Shown piece after piece: positions 52,570 to 59,316 of a stretch of DNA of 64,000 nucleotides. The DNA lies in assembly GCF_010671605.1 (NCBI RefSeq), contig NZ_JAABOO010000001.1, forward strand, positions 186,001-250,000, written 5' to 3'. Position numbers and translations under genes: made by a program. Within the stretch, counting starts at the first letter, position 1. Each line of letters begins with the position of its first letter. Origin of the DNA: Leptobacterium flavescens (GTDB lineage Bacteria > Bacteroidota > Bacteroidia > Flavobacteriales > Flavobacteriaceae). The notes beneath the pieces are model-generated. The model was given only the letters and a program-made list of their open reading frames with translations. It was not told the DNA's origin and did not search any database.

Positions 52570-52743
52570 TTGAATACTGAATAACGAATATTGAATGATG
52601 AAGTATTCATTTACAGATAAACATTGGCTTCTGCCTAAATATTATTGGCTATTTAGAACTTACCGGTTACTTAATACTTTGTACTTAATACTTAATACTA
52701 ACTAATGACTAATCGCTAACCACTAAAAGCTAAAAACTAACAT
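52570..52743. repeat. Heptad-word arrays next to paiB
   Basis: 52570-52604 is TTGAATA, CTGAATA, ACGAATA, TTGAATG, ATGAAGT. 52657-52740 is twelve 7-mers in phase, including TTAATAC, TTTGTAC, TTAATAC, TTAATAC, TAACTAA, TGACTAA, TCGCTAA, CCACTAA, AAGCTAA and AAACTAA. It ends at the stop codon of the minus-strand paiB gene. Nothing else is supported in the 52364-52743 spacer. Confidence 0.75.
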
Positions 52744-53364
52744 CTACCCCTTAAAATGCTTTTTCATTTCTTCCGCTATTTTGGCGGAATGATCATCTCC
52801 CCTGTCATTTAGTTTTTCCCTTACCACCGAATGGTTCTTTGCATCCCGGTTCTGGGATAATTTAAAGGCCGCATCCACCGATTCTATCTCTATTTCAATT
52901 CCCTTAATTCCCCTCATTTCCGTTTTAACCATTTTGGACGATAACTCTTCCATCTTTATTGGTTTCTCTGAAGTCTTTTCATATTTATCGATCAGACGCT
53001 TAAGGGCTTGCCACAGTTCCTCATTATCCAGTAATCTCATCTTCCCGTAAACATGTACGGCTATATAATTCCATGTTGGCACATTCTCATGGTCATACCA
53101 GGAAGAGGAAACATAGGTATGAGGGCCGTGAAATATAACAAGTACCTCATTGTCATTTTCCAGGTTTTTCCATTGCAGGTTCCCTCTTGATACATGACCA
53201 ATAAGTACATCCTTTCCCGCTTCATTTTTGGTAAGTTCCAATGGGATATGCGTTGCCCAGAGTTTTTCTCCTGTATGGTTAACAATTATTCCGAATCCGT
53301 TTTCGTGGATAAAATCAGCAATATCCTCCAGATTAGTGTTCCTGTAAATTTCCGGTATATACAT
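52744..53364 (-). CDS. FMN-binding negative transcriptional regulator, PaiB family
   Basis: 206-residue split-barrel protein. MYIPEIYRNTNLEDIADFIHENGFGIIV at the N-terminus, LIGHVSRGNLQWKNL near residue 73, VLVIFHGPHTYVSSSWYDHENVPTWNYIAVHVYGKMRLL (about 91-130) and MRGIKGIEIEIESVDAAFKLSQNRD (about 152-176) are the PaiB signature. These proteins bind FMN or haem-like ligands and are named for a Bacillus regulator, but many are probably oxidoreductases. Heptad arrays flank it on both sides. Confidence 0.9.
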   Translation of the reverse strand: MYIPEIYRNTNLEDIADFIHENGFGIIVNHTGEKLWATHIPLELTKNEAGKDVLIGHVSRGNLQWKNLENDNEVLVIFHGPHTYVSSSWYDHENVPTWNYIAVHVYGKMRLLDNEELWQALKRLIDKYEKTSEKPIKMEELSSKMVKTEMRGIKGIEIEIESVDAAFKLSQNRDAKNHSVVREKLNDRGDDHSAKIAEEMKKHFKG

Positions 53365-53392
53365 AAGTCTTGATTATGGATATAAAGGTATT

Positions 53393-53441
53393 GATTTAGT
53401 TTTTAGAATCGAGTACTGAGTATTAAGTATTGAGTACTGAG
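53393..53441. repeat. Heptad-word array upstream of paiB
   Basis: GATTTAG, TTTTTAG, AATCGAG, TACTGAG, TATTAAG, TATTGAG, TACTGAG run in phase, leading into copy B of the 150-nt element. Confidence 0.8.
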
Positions 53442-53444
53442 ATG

Positions 53445-53595
53445 AATGTCAGTTCGAGTTTTTTCCACAGGAAAAAGTATCGAGAACAGTTATAAAGGAT
53501 AAACACAAAATTTGATTCTCGATACTCCTTCGCTTTACTTCGGAGTACGGAGATGTGAGTATTGAGTATGAAGTATTAAGATTAAGCATAATTGC
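53445..53595. repeat. 150-nt composite hairpin element, copy B (inverse of 35597-35746)
   Basis: This copy is about 95% identical to the reverse complement of copy A. Its hairpins are ACTCC/GGAGT, TTCTCGATACT/AGTATCGAGAA and TTTTTCC/GGAAAAA. Heptads ATGTGAG, TATTGAG, TATGAAG and TATTAAG lie at 53553-53580. Confidence 0.85.
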
Positions 53596-53610
53596 TCATT
53601 GATCATCGAT

Positions 53611-54336
53611 CTAGTAAGGTTCAATCGTAAAGCTCTCCCGTGAGCGTTCTATCAGGGCAGTTTCTATAGATTCAGCTTCTTCTTCCGGAATGGAATTCTC
53701 GAATTCTTCTAATGAATAACCTGTGCTCTTCTGAAGCATTTCCAGATAATAAATAATGATCTCATTTTTCCGGTCTTCACTGGCAAGCCCGACAAATCTC
53801 GACATCATATATTCATCCTCCAGCTTAAACCCCTTTTCCTCCAGGAAAACCCTGGTTCTGGCGCCTTCATTTTGCGGATTTTCCTTTGCCAGCAGGGCAC
53901 TGTCATAAAACCAGGTGTTATGTCTGTATCTGTTATTCCCTATAAATTCGGCGTTGCTGAAATCGTATTTGTAGGTAAATGTATTATTTGATAAAAAACC
54001 TTCAAACTGAACAATAAAAAGTTTCTCCACTTCTTTGGTTTCATCCGCTTTTGCAAAGACAAAGCGCTCTCCGGCAGCAATAGGTTTCCCCAATACTTCT
54101 TCCGCCCACTCGTCTGATGAAGCCACTATCTCAAAATCAAAATTACCGATGTAATCAAACTCCTCATCAACGCGAATATTAACTTTAGGTAATTCTTCAG
54201 ACTTCAGCAGATTATTTTCTACTGATCTCTCCGTTTTATACAGGTTTTTAGCCTGTTCTTCCGTTTTTTCCTTTCCGGAGGACTGGCATCCTAAAATACT
54301 TATCAGGATCCCAAATACGAGGATCTGTTTTTTCAT
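53611..54336 (-). CDS. Lipoprotein of unknown function
   Basis: 241-residue exported lipoprotein with lipobox ILGC (cysteine near residue 17). A lysine/glutamate-rich linker follows, then an acidic globular domain with paired motifs FVFAKADETKEVEKLFIVQFEGFLSNNTFTYKYDFSNAEFIGNNRYRHNTWFYDS. The ATG at 54336 is chosen because it gives the signal peptide; one at 54360 lies before it. No known family is recognised. It is bounded by repeat-rich spacers on both sides. Confidence 0.65.
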   Translation of the reverse strand: MKKQILVFGILISILGCQSSGKEKTEEQAKNLYKTERSVENNLLKSEELPKVNIRVDEEFDYIGNFDFEIVASSDEWAEEVLGKPIAAGERFVFAKADETKEVEKLFIVQFEGFLSNNTFTYKYDFSNAEFIGNNRYRHNTWFYDSALLAKENPQNEGARTRVFLEEKGFKLEDEYMMSRFVGLASEDRKNEIIIYYLEMLQKSTGYSLEEFENSIPEEEAESIETALIERSRESFTIEPY

Positions 54337-54487
54337 GAGAATTTGGTTGTTGGTTGTCAAAATGTTTAAGCAGTCCGGCCAAACGGGGGAGACGGACCAC
54401 CTTTATTTTTAACATAACGTAAATACACACAAACTTAGTACACAGGGTAGTGTCAATTCGTCGATTTAATGTTTTTGACTGGAATTT

Positions 54488-54522
54488 GGTTGGTGGTTGA
54501 TGGTTGTTAGTTGTTGGTTTTT
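54488..54522. repeat. GGTTGKT heptad array (five units)
   Basis: GGTTGGT, GGTTGAT, GGTTGTT, AGTTGTT, GGTTTTT run in phase. It is followed by a CCCCTTGAGGGG palindrome (54531-54542) and then GTTACTCC...GGAGTAC (54554-54582), a further imperfect hairpin. Confidence 0.75.
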
Positions 54523-54583
54523 AGTATTGTCCCCTTGAGGGGACTTTAGGGGTGTTACTCCTTCACCAAGGCCTTGGAGTACA

Positions 54584-54653
54584 TGGGTTATTAGTTGCTA
54601 GCTTTTAGTAATTGCTAATTGTTTATTGTTTATTGGTAATTGCTCATTGTTAT
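54584..54653. repeat. TTGCTAA/TTGTTTA heptad array (ten units)
   Basis: TGGGTTA, TTAGTTG, CTAGCTT, TTAGTAA, TTGCTAA, TTGTTTA, TTGTTTA, TTGGTAA, TTGCTCA, TTGTTAT run in register. The spacer 54337-54695 contains no gene that I can support. Confidence 0.8.
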
Positions 54654-54695
54654 TGCTTCTTCAAAATTCAATCCCACTCTTCAGATCGGAACAAT

Positions 54696-55337
54696 CTACA
54701 TTTTCATCAGCTTCCTTATCATTTTCTCCACTCGTTTCCGTGCGCTTTCTTTTTCCAGGTCTTTAATTCTCGTTTCAAGTATAGATATAAACTTGTCCTT
54801 ATTGTCGTTATTCACAAGATGAGCAGTCCGCTCCATATACATAGGAAATTGGTTGGGAGGACTTTTTAATAATTGCTCTGTCAGAAGGCTGAACATTTGT
54901 GAAGCGTATTCAGGAACAGATCCGAGTTCGATCATGATATTCATTGCATAATCACGGGTAATGACAGAGCCGGCATCTGCGGCATCTATGATTTGCGGGA
55001 GCTTTTCATAGATCTCCCCGGGTTTGACCCTGCTTATGCAACAAAGTGCTGTCATTGCTCCCCATTGAAGGCGGTTATTCTTATGATTTAACAGATGAAG
55101 GAAATCTTCATGGTAAGCAGAGATCAGGGTTGGTTGAAGTTCACCGATTTCATACAATACTTTTATACAATCGTTTTGTACTGCCTTTTCTTTGCCGTTC
55201 AGGTTTTTAACCAGTATTGCAATGGCTTCCGTATTATTGGTTTCCACGATCTCTGCTGCCAGTTCCTGATTGGGAATTTCATCCCTCCTCCCCTGGGCAG
55301 AGGCTAGTTTGTTTAATATATCTTCTGATCTTTCCAT
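54696..55337 (-). CDS. HEAT-repeat-like helical protein
   Basis: 213-residue all-helical cytoplasmic protein with repeated ~36-residue helical pairs (NTEAIAILVKNLNGKEKAVQNDCIKVLYEIGE; NKNNRLQWGAMTALCCISRVKPGEIYEKL; DAGSVITRDYAMNIMIELGS) typical of HEAT/ARM repeats. The C-terminus is basic (RKRVEKMIRKLMKM). No catalytic residues are visible; it is probably a binding scaffold. The start overlaps the zinc-ribbon gene by 25 nt, so the pair is coupled. Confidence 0.7.
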   Translation of the reverse strand: MERSEDILNKLASAQGRRDEIPNQELAAEIVETNNTEAIAILVKNLNGKEKAVQNDCIKVLYEIGELQPTLISAYHEDFLHLLNHKNNRLQWGAMTALCCISRVKPGEIYEKLPQIIDAADAGSVITRDYAMNIMIELGSVPEYASQMFSLLTEQLLKSPPNQFPMYMERTAHLVNNDNKDKFISILETRIKDLEKESARKRVEKMIRKLMKM

Positions 55338-55585
55338 CGTTCCAGATTAGCAATTCTTTTGGTAAAGAATCCTGCCATAAATCCCGGGAAGCCCATCTCC
55401 CTGAGTTTTCCCTTTACAAATTCCTGCATCTGAGGGAGTGTCCAGTCGGCTTGTTTAAACGCTCCTTCCTCAAAACAGTAGCTGCAGTATTTTTCATTAA
55501 GGGTCCCGTCGCTGTTATAGGCACCTCCTTTAGGGTCTTTTTTTAATGGCATTCCACAACTCTGACAATTCTTATAAGTTTTCAT
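55313..55585 (-). CDS. Putative zinc-ribbon protein
   Basis: 90-residue protein with two CxxC knuckles, CQSCGMPLKKD near residue 6 and YCSYCFEEGAF near 34, forming a zinc ribbon as in the PF12674-type family. A C-terminal helical tail follows (MQEFVKGKLREMGFPGFMAGFF). The ATG at 55585 is preferred over one at 55612. It lies 58 nt downstream of the WYL regulator gene on the same strand and overlaps the HEAT gene. Confidence 0.8.
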   Translation of the reverse strand: MKTYKNCQSCGMPLKKDPKGGAYNSDGTLNEKYCSYCFEEGAFKQADWTLPQMQEFVKGKLREMGFPGFMAGFFTKRIANLERWKDQKIY

Positions 55586-55643
55586 TTTGTATTGTTTTTT
55601 GTTCTTCAACACAAAATTAAATAGCGATACTGACAGCCCTATG

Positions 55644-56330
55644 TCAGTCTTGTTCTGCTTCTTCCAATTTTTTAATGTATTCCGATAAACTCAGGCGTTT
55701 CTCGGTTATATATTCATTGCTCAAGCTAATAGCGGTAATCCGGGAAAGTGCAAAATCGCGATAATCCTCTCTTAGCCTGCAATAGGCGATCAAATGCCAG
55801 GTCTGACTATAAAAAGTCATCCCTATGGGCTCTACAGTTCTTTCTGTTCGATTTCCTCTGATATCTTTATAACTAATATTCAGCACTTTTTTATTGCTGA
55901 TAGCCTGCTCAGTCAGATGTATATATTTAGGGGTGTAATTAGAATCTATATAAGTTCCGATGTTGGATTCCAGCAATTCTATATCTTCCAGCTGATAGTG
56001 TTTCAGTTTGTTTTTGATCTTCTCCAGGGCAGAAGAAAAGTGACCAAAAACTTCCTTATCGGTGTATTTCTCCGCCAGACGCTCCATAAAAATAAACGAT
56101 TTGGCCTCATCCAACGTAAAAGCCAGCGGAGGAAGGAAATATTTATCGACAATAAAATATCCTTTGTCCTTTTCGAAAGAAATAGGAACACCTGATTCAT
56201 CCAGAGATCTGAGATCGCGGTAAATCGTACGTTCACTCACCCCGAATTTTTCTTCCAGTTCCCGCACACCTGCATACCTTCTGGATTGCAGAAAAGACAA
56301 CAAAGCCGTAAGTCGCTCTAATCGTTTCAC
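55644..56330 (-). CDS. YafY-family transcriptional regulator (HTH + WYL)
   Basis: 228-residue regulator. An N-terminal winged helix (MKRLERLTALLSFLQSRRYAGVRELEEKFGVSERTIYRDLRSLDESGVPI, about 1-50) is followed by a WYL-type domain (TEQAISNKKVLNISYKDIRGNRTERTVEPIGMTFYSQTWHLIAYCRLREDYRDFALSRI, about 140-200). WYL domains sense small ligands or nucleic acids. The start codon is GTG at 56330. It may control the zinc-ribbon/HEAT genes that follow. Confidence 0.92.
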   Translation of the reverse strand: MKRLERLTALLSFLQSRRYAGVRELEEKFGVSERTIYRDLRSLDESGVPISFEKDKGYFIVDKYFLPPLAFTLDEAKSFIFMERLAEKYTDKEVFGHFSSALEKIKNKLKHYQLEDIELLESNIGTYIDSNYTPKYIHLTEQAISNKKVLNISYKDIRGNRTERTVEPIGMTFYSQTWHLIAYCRLREDYRDFALSRITAISLSNEYITEKRLSLSEYIKKLEEAEQD

Positions 56331-56371
56331 CTCTCCGGGAATTTAAAATTTATTTGTCTTCAACAAAGCGG

Positions 56372-57904
56372 CTAATTTTTCTGCTTACGAGGAACCATTT
56401 CATCTCTGTTAGCCAGAGAATAAAGGGTCCAGGCAAGAATTACCGCATTTTTTTTCATATCGTCTTCGGGCACATATTCCAACACATCCAGATTGGTATG
56501 ATGAGTTACCGTATTGTACGTTAAAGGATCCTGGATAAACTGAAAAGCCGGGATATTATAATGATCAAAAGTCTCATGATCTGTAGACAGGGTATTTTCT
56601 ATGGTCATAGCTCCCGTACCCAGGGAAGAAAGCGGATCCAGGATAGTTTTAAAGACAGGGCGTGCAAATTCATTTCCCTGTAAATATATCCCTCTGATAG
56701 CCCCAGCTCCATTATCCAGGTTCAGGTAAACAGATACTTTTTTAGAACTTGCATTCGGTTTTTTATCCAGTTCTCCGTAATGCTCTCTGGCATAGGCAGC
56801 AGATCCGAGAAAGGCTTGTTCCTCCCCTCCCCAAAGTCCGATCCTGACCGTTCTTTTTAGTTTGAGTCCGTTTTCTTTTAATATTCTTAAAGCCTCCATT
56901 AATACAATAGCGCTGGCAGCATTATCGGTAGCTCCCGTTCCCGAATGCCAGGAATCGAAATGCCCTCCTATCAGTATAACCTCCGATTTGAGCTTAGGGT
57001 CCGTACCGGTAATCTCACTAATGATATTTACATTATTCTGAGGTTCAAAATAGAATTCCGTATCCAGGTTCAGTCTTACTTTTGGTTTTGCATCCCGTTC
57101 CAGCATTCGAAACAATCTTCCAAAGTGTTCGGGCATGATCGTAAAATAAGGCAATGGTTTATAATCGTTTTCCCTGTAATAGTAAGTTCCTCCCGGATGA
57201 AGAATCCCAGGTAAGGTAAGGCGGGTCTTTAACACTGCCAAAGCTCCTTCATTCTCTACAAACTGAAGAAACTCCTGATCATATTTATCTGAGGTTTCCC
57301 AGGATTTAAATAATTCCGGAAGCGGGGTTTGCTTTACTTCCGGTATCAGCTTGTTCTTTAGCTTTTGAAGCTCCTCTTTCTCATATCTCTGAGAGACCGG
57401 TTTAGTCAGATCTCTTTGCCTGGGTTCTCCTCCCAGGATTATTACCCTTCCTCTTAATTTTCCTCCAAAATCCTTTTTTACCGACTCCATATCCCTTAAA
57501 CTCGGAATATGAATCACCTCTCCTTCTACAACACCGTTAGTACTTTTGGCCATTGCCAAAGGATAAGCAGAGATATGCATATAGTTAGGAGCCGTCATTT
57601 CTACATTAAAGGCTTTTATGCCCCATCCGCGGCAGTCATCACAATAGTTTTCGAAATGAACTTTGTTAAATCCAAGTTCTTTCATCTTATCTGAAGCCCA
57701 TTTTGCCGCTTCCAGATATTCCCTGGAGCCCGTAAGCCGCTGACCGTACACATCGGTAAGCTCACTGAGCATTTCCATTGCCTGCGATCGCTGGAATCCT
57801 TCATTTCTAATAGACGCCAGCACAGAAGCGGGAGTAGATTGCGCATAACTCAGCGTGCCCGTTAAAAGAAGAAGTAATGTAAAAATTGTTTTAACCGTTT
57901 TCAT
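56372..57904 (-). CDS. Secreted M28-family aminopeptidase / carboxypeptidase Q-like
   Basis: 510-residue exported di-zinc peptidase. The signal peptide covers about residues 1-21 (LSYAQ). A PA-like insertion region comes first. The catalytic domain then has GGHFDSWHSGTGATDNAASA near residue 307 (histidine and bridging aspartate), GGEEQAFLGSAAYAREH near 350 (catalytic glutamates), STDHETFDHYNIPAFQF near 435 and THHTNLD near 461 (last histidine). All metal ligands appear present. It should degrade peptides in the periplasm. Confidence 0.92.
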   Translation of the reverse strand: MKTVKTIFTLLLLLTGTLSYAQSTPASVLASIRNEGFQRSQAMEMLSELTDVYGQRLTGSREYLEAAKWASDKMKELGFNKVHFENYCDDCRGWGIKAFNVEMTAPNYMHISAYPLAMAKSTNGVVEGEVIHIPSLRDMESVKKDFGGKLRGRVIILGGEPRQRDLTKPVSQRYEKEELQKLKNKLIPEVKQTPLPELFKSWETSDKYDQEFLQFVENEGALAVLKTRLTLPGILHPGGTYYYRENDYKPLPYFTIMPEHFGRLFRMLERDAKPKVRLNLDTEFYFEPQNNVNIISEITGTDPKLKSEVILIGGHFDSWHSGTGATDNAASAIVLMEALRILKENGLKLKRTVRIGLWGGEEQAFLGSAAYAREHYGELDKKPNASSKKVSVYLNLDNGAGAIRGIYLQGNEFARPVFKTILDPLSSLGTGAMTIENTLSTDHETFDHYNIPAFQFIQDPLTYNTVTHHTNLDVLEYVPEDDMKKNAVILAWTLYSLANRDEMVPRKQKN

Positions 57905-57980
57905 ATTTTCAATTTGAGTTTTGTATTTATTTTGGTTAGGGCGTATAAAGAAACAAAAAAGATTGGTAGTAAGTGGTATT

Positions 57981-58022
57981 GGTTGTTGGTTGTTGGTTGG
58001 TGGTTGGTGGTTGGTGGTTGTT
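57981..58022. repeat. GGTTGKT heptad array (six perfect-phase units)
   Basis: GGTTGTT, GGTTGTT, GGTTGGT, GGTTGGT, GGTTGGT, GGTTGTT. It is the cleanest tandem array in the window, and the complement of 35887-35928. Confidence 0.9.
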
Positions 58023-58023
58023 A

Positions 58024-58185
58024 GCCCTTCGCTGAAGCTTTGGACTATGACGATTATTTGTCATCTCGAGCGCAGTCGAGAGGTGGAATTTGGGTATTGA
58101 TTGTTACTCCTTCACCTCATGGTTTCGGAGCACGTAGGTAGTTTTAGTAATTGCTCATTGTTAATTGTTTATTGATCATTGTTCC
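58024..58185. repeat. Palindromic words and TTGTTAA heptads
   Basis: CCCTTCGCTGAAGCTTTGG (58024-58042), CTCGAGCGCAGTCGAGAG (58065-58082) and GTTACTCC...GGAGCAC (58102-58133) are hairpin words. They are followed by heptads TTAGTAA, TTGCTCA, TTGTTAA, TTGTTTA, TTGATCA, TTGTTCC (58144-58185). The last words include the stop codon and final codons of the acetyltransferase gene. Confidence 0.75.
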
Positions 58186-58652
58186 TCTAATTTCCTAAAC
58201 CTGATCCTAACCGCAGATATTTTATCCAATTCCAGGCGGTTATCTGGCAGGATCTCAAAACCATTCTTCAAATAGAAAGCTATGGGCGATCTGTAGGGCT
58301 TTCCGTTTTGTTTTAGATCTTTCTCGTGATCAATGACCCAACCATTCAGCTCTGTTTCTCTATCCATTGCCATTTTCAACAATTTACTCCCCAGGCCTTT
58401 CCCCTGAAGTTCCGAATTCAGGATCATGGCAAACCACCGTTCATCCTCTCTGGAAAAATCAACATACCATCCCTTTAACTCTTTATCGGCATCAATAAGC
58501 AAAATATGGTGGGGATCCTCGAGTTCACTCAGGTAATTTTCAAGATCATTAAAAGTTTCCAGTCTTAATTTTACCGGATACTCTTTATTCCAAAGTTCAC
58601 GTATGGCTATTTTTTGCGGGAAATTTAATTCCCTGGTGTTTACGAACCTCAT
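58176..58652 (-). CDS. GNAT-family N-acetyltransferase
   Basis: 158-residue acetyltransferase. The acetyl-CoA pyrophosphate loop is SELQGKGLGSKLLKMAMDRE (about residues 84-103), preceded by the strand DERWFAMILN. SPIAFYLKNGFEI near residue 127 is the usual final motif. Substrate is unknown. Its 3' end (EEQ and stop) is embedded in a heptad array, suggesting the repeat reached the coding end. The rluE gene lies 18 nt upstream. Confidence 0.85.
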   Translation of the reverse strand: MRFVNTRELNFPQKIAIRELWNKEYPVKLRLETFNDLENYLSELEDPHHILLIDADKELKGWYVDFSREDERWFAMILNSELQGKGLGSKLLKMAMDRETELNGWVIDHEKDLKQNGKPYRSPIAFYLKNGFEILPDNRLELDKISAVRIRFRKLEEQ

Positions 58653-58670
58653 CTTTCCGGCCTTTGTGGT

Positions 58671-59261
58671 TTAGTTTGAAAATACATTGTTAAAATCTCT
58701 TACTTCCATCACCTCTCCTATTTTTAATTTTAATTGATCGAGGCGCATGTTACCTATGCGTACCCGCACCAATCGGAGGGTAGGAAATCCAACAGCTGCC
58801 GTCATTTTCCGTACCTGCCTGAACTTCCCTTCCGTCAGGGTAACGGATGCCCAACTACAGGGTCCGTGTCGTTCATCGCGTATTCTGGCAGCCGGAGGAA
58901 GGAAAGCGGGAGTTTCCTCCAAACGAAATACCTGGCAGGGTTTGGTTGTATATTTTTTTCCGTTAAAACCGATCTCCACGCCTGTTTTCAGGCTTTCTAT
59001 GGCTTCTTCCGTAATGATACCATCCAGCTGGACATAGTATTCTTTTTCTATTTTTCCGCTTCTGATCAATTCGCTCTGCATTCCATCCGTAGTAAGAAAC
59101 AAAAGGCCTTCCGAATTTGCATCCAGGCGTCCAATTGCCATGGTATCCTGAGGGAAATCATAGAGTTCTCCAAGCAACTTTTTCTTCCGTTTTCTGTTAT
59201 TGACAAACTGGGTAAGAACCCCAAAAGGTTTATGGAGAATAAAATGGCGGTGTTGGATCAT
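58671..59261 (-). CDS. rluE: 23S rRNA pseudouridine synthase, RluE-type
   Basis: 196-residue RsuA-family synthase without an S4 domain. HFILHKPFGVLTQF near residue 6, AIGRLDANSEGLLFLTTDG (about 42-60; the aspartate is catalytic), EKEYYVQLDGI near 72 and GKFRQVRKMTAAVGFPTLRLVRVRIG (about 145-170) match RluE, which modifies 23S rRNA U2457 in E. coli. It is followed by the acetyltransferase gene on the same strand. Confidence 0.9.
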   Translation of the reverse strand: MIQHRHFILHKPFGVLTQFVNNRKRKKKLLGELYDFPQDTMAIGRLDANSEGLLFLTTDGMQSELIRSGKIEKEYYVQLDGIITEEAIESLKTGVEIGFNGKKYTTKPCQVFRLEETPAFLPPAARIRDERHGPCSWASVTLTEGKFRQVRKMTAAVGFPTLRLVRVRIGNMRLDQLKLKIGEVMEVRDFNNVFSN

Positions 59262-59316
59262 GCCAATTAAATCGGTTAAAGTTGAAGTAAAAGTACAAAA
59301 GATGACGTAAAGCCTG

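Noticed and set aside
58734-59270. 178-codon plus-strand frame over rluE
   Set aside because: Antisense to the pseudouridine synthase; protein composition is not plausible and no gene signals are present.
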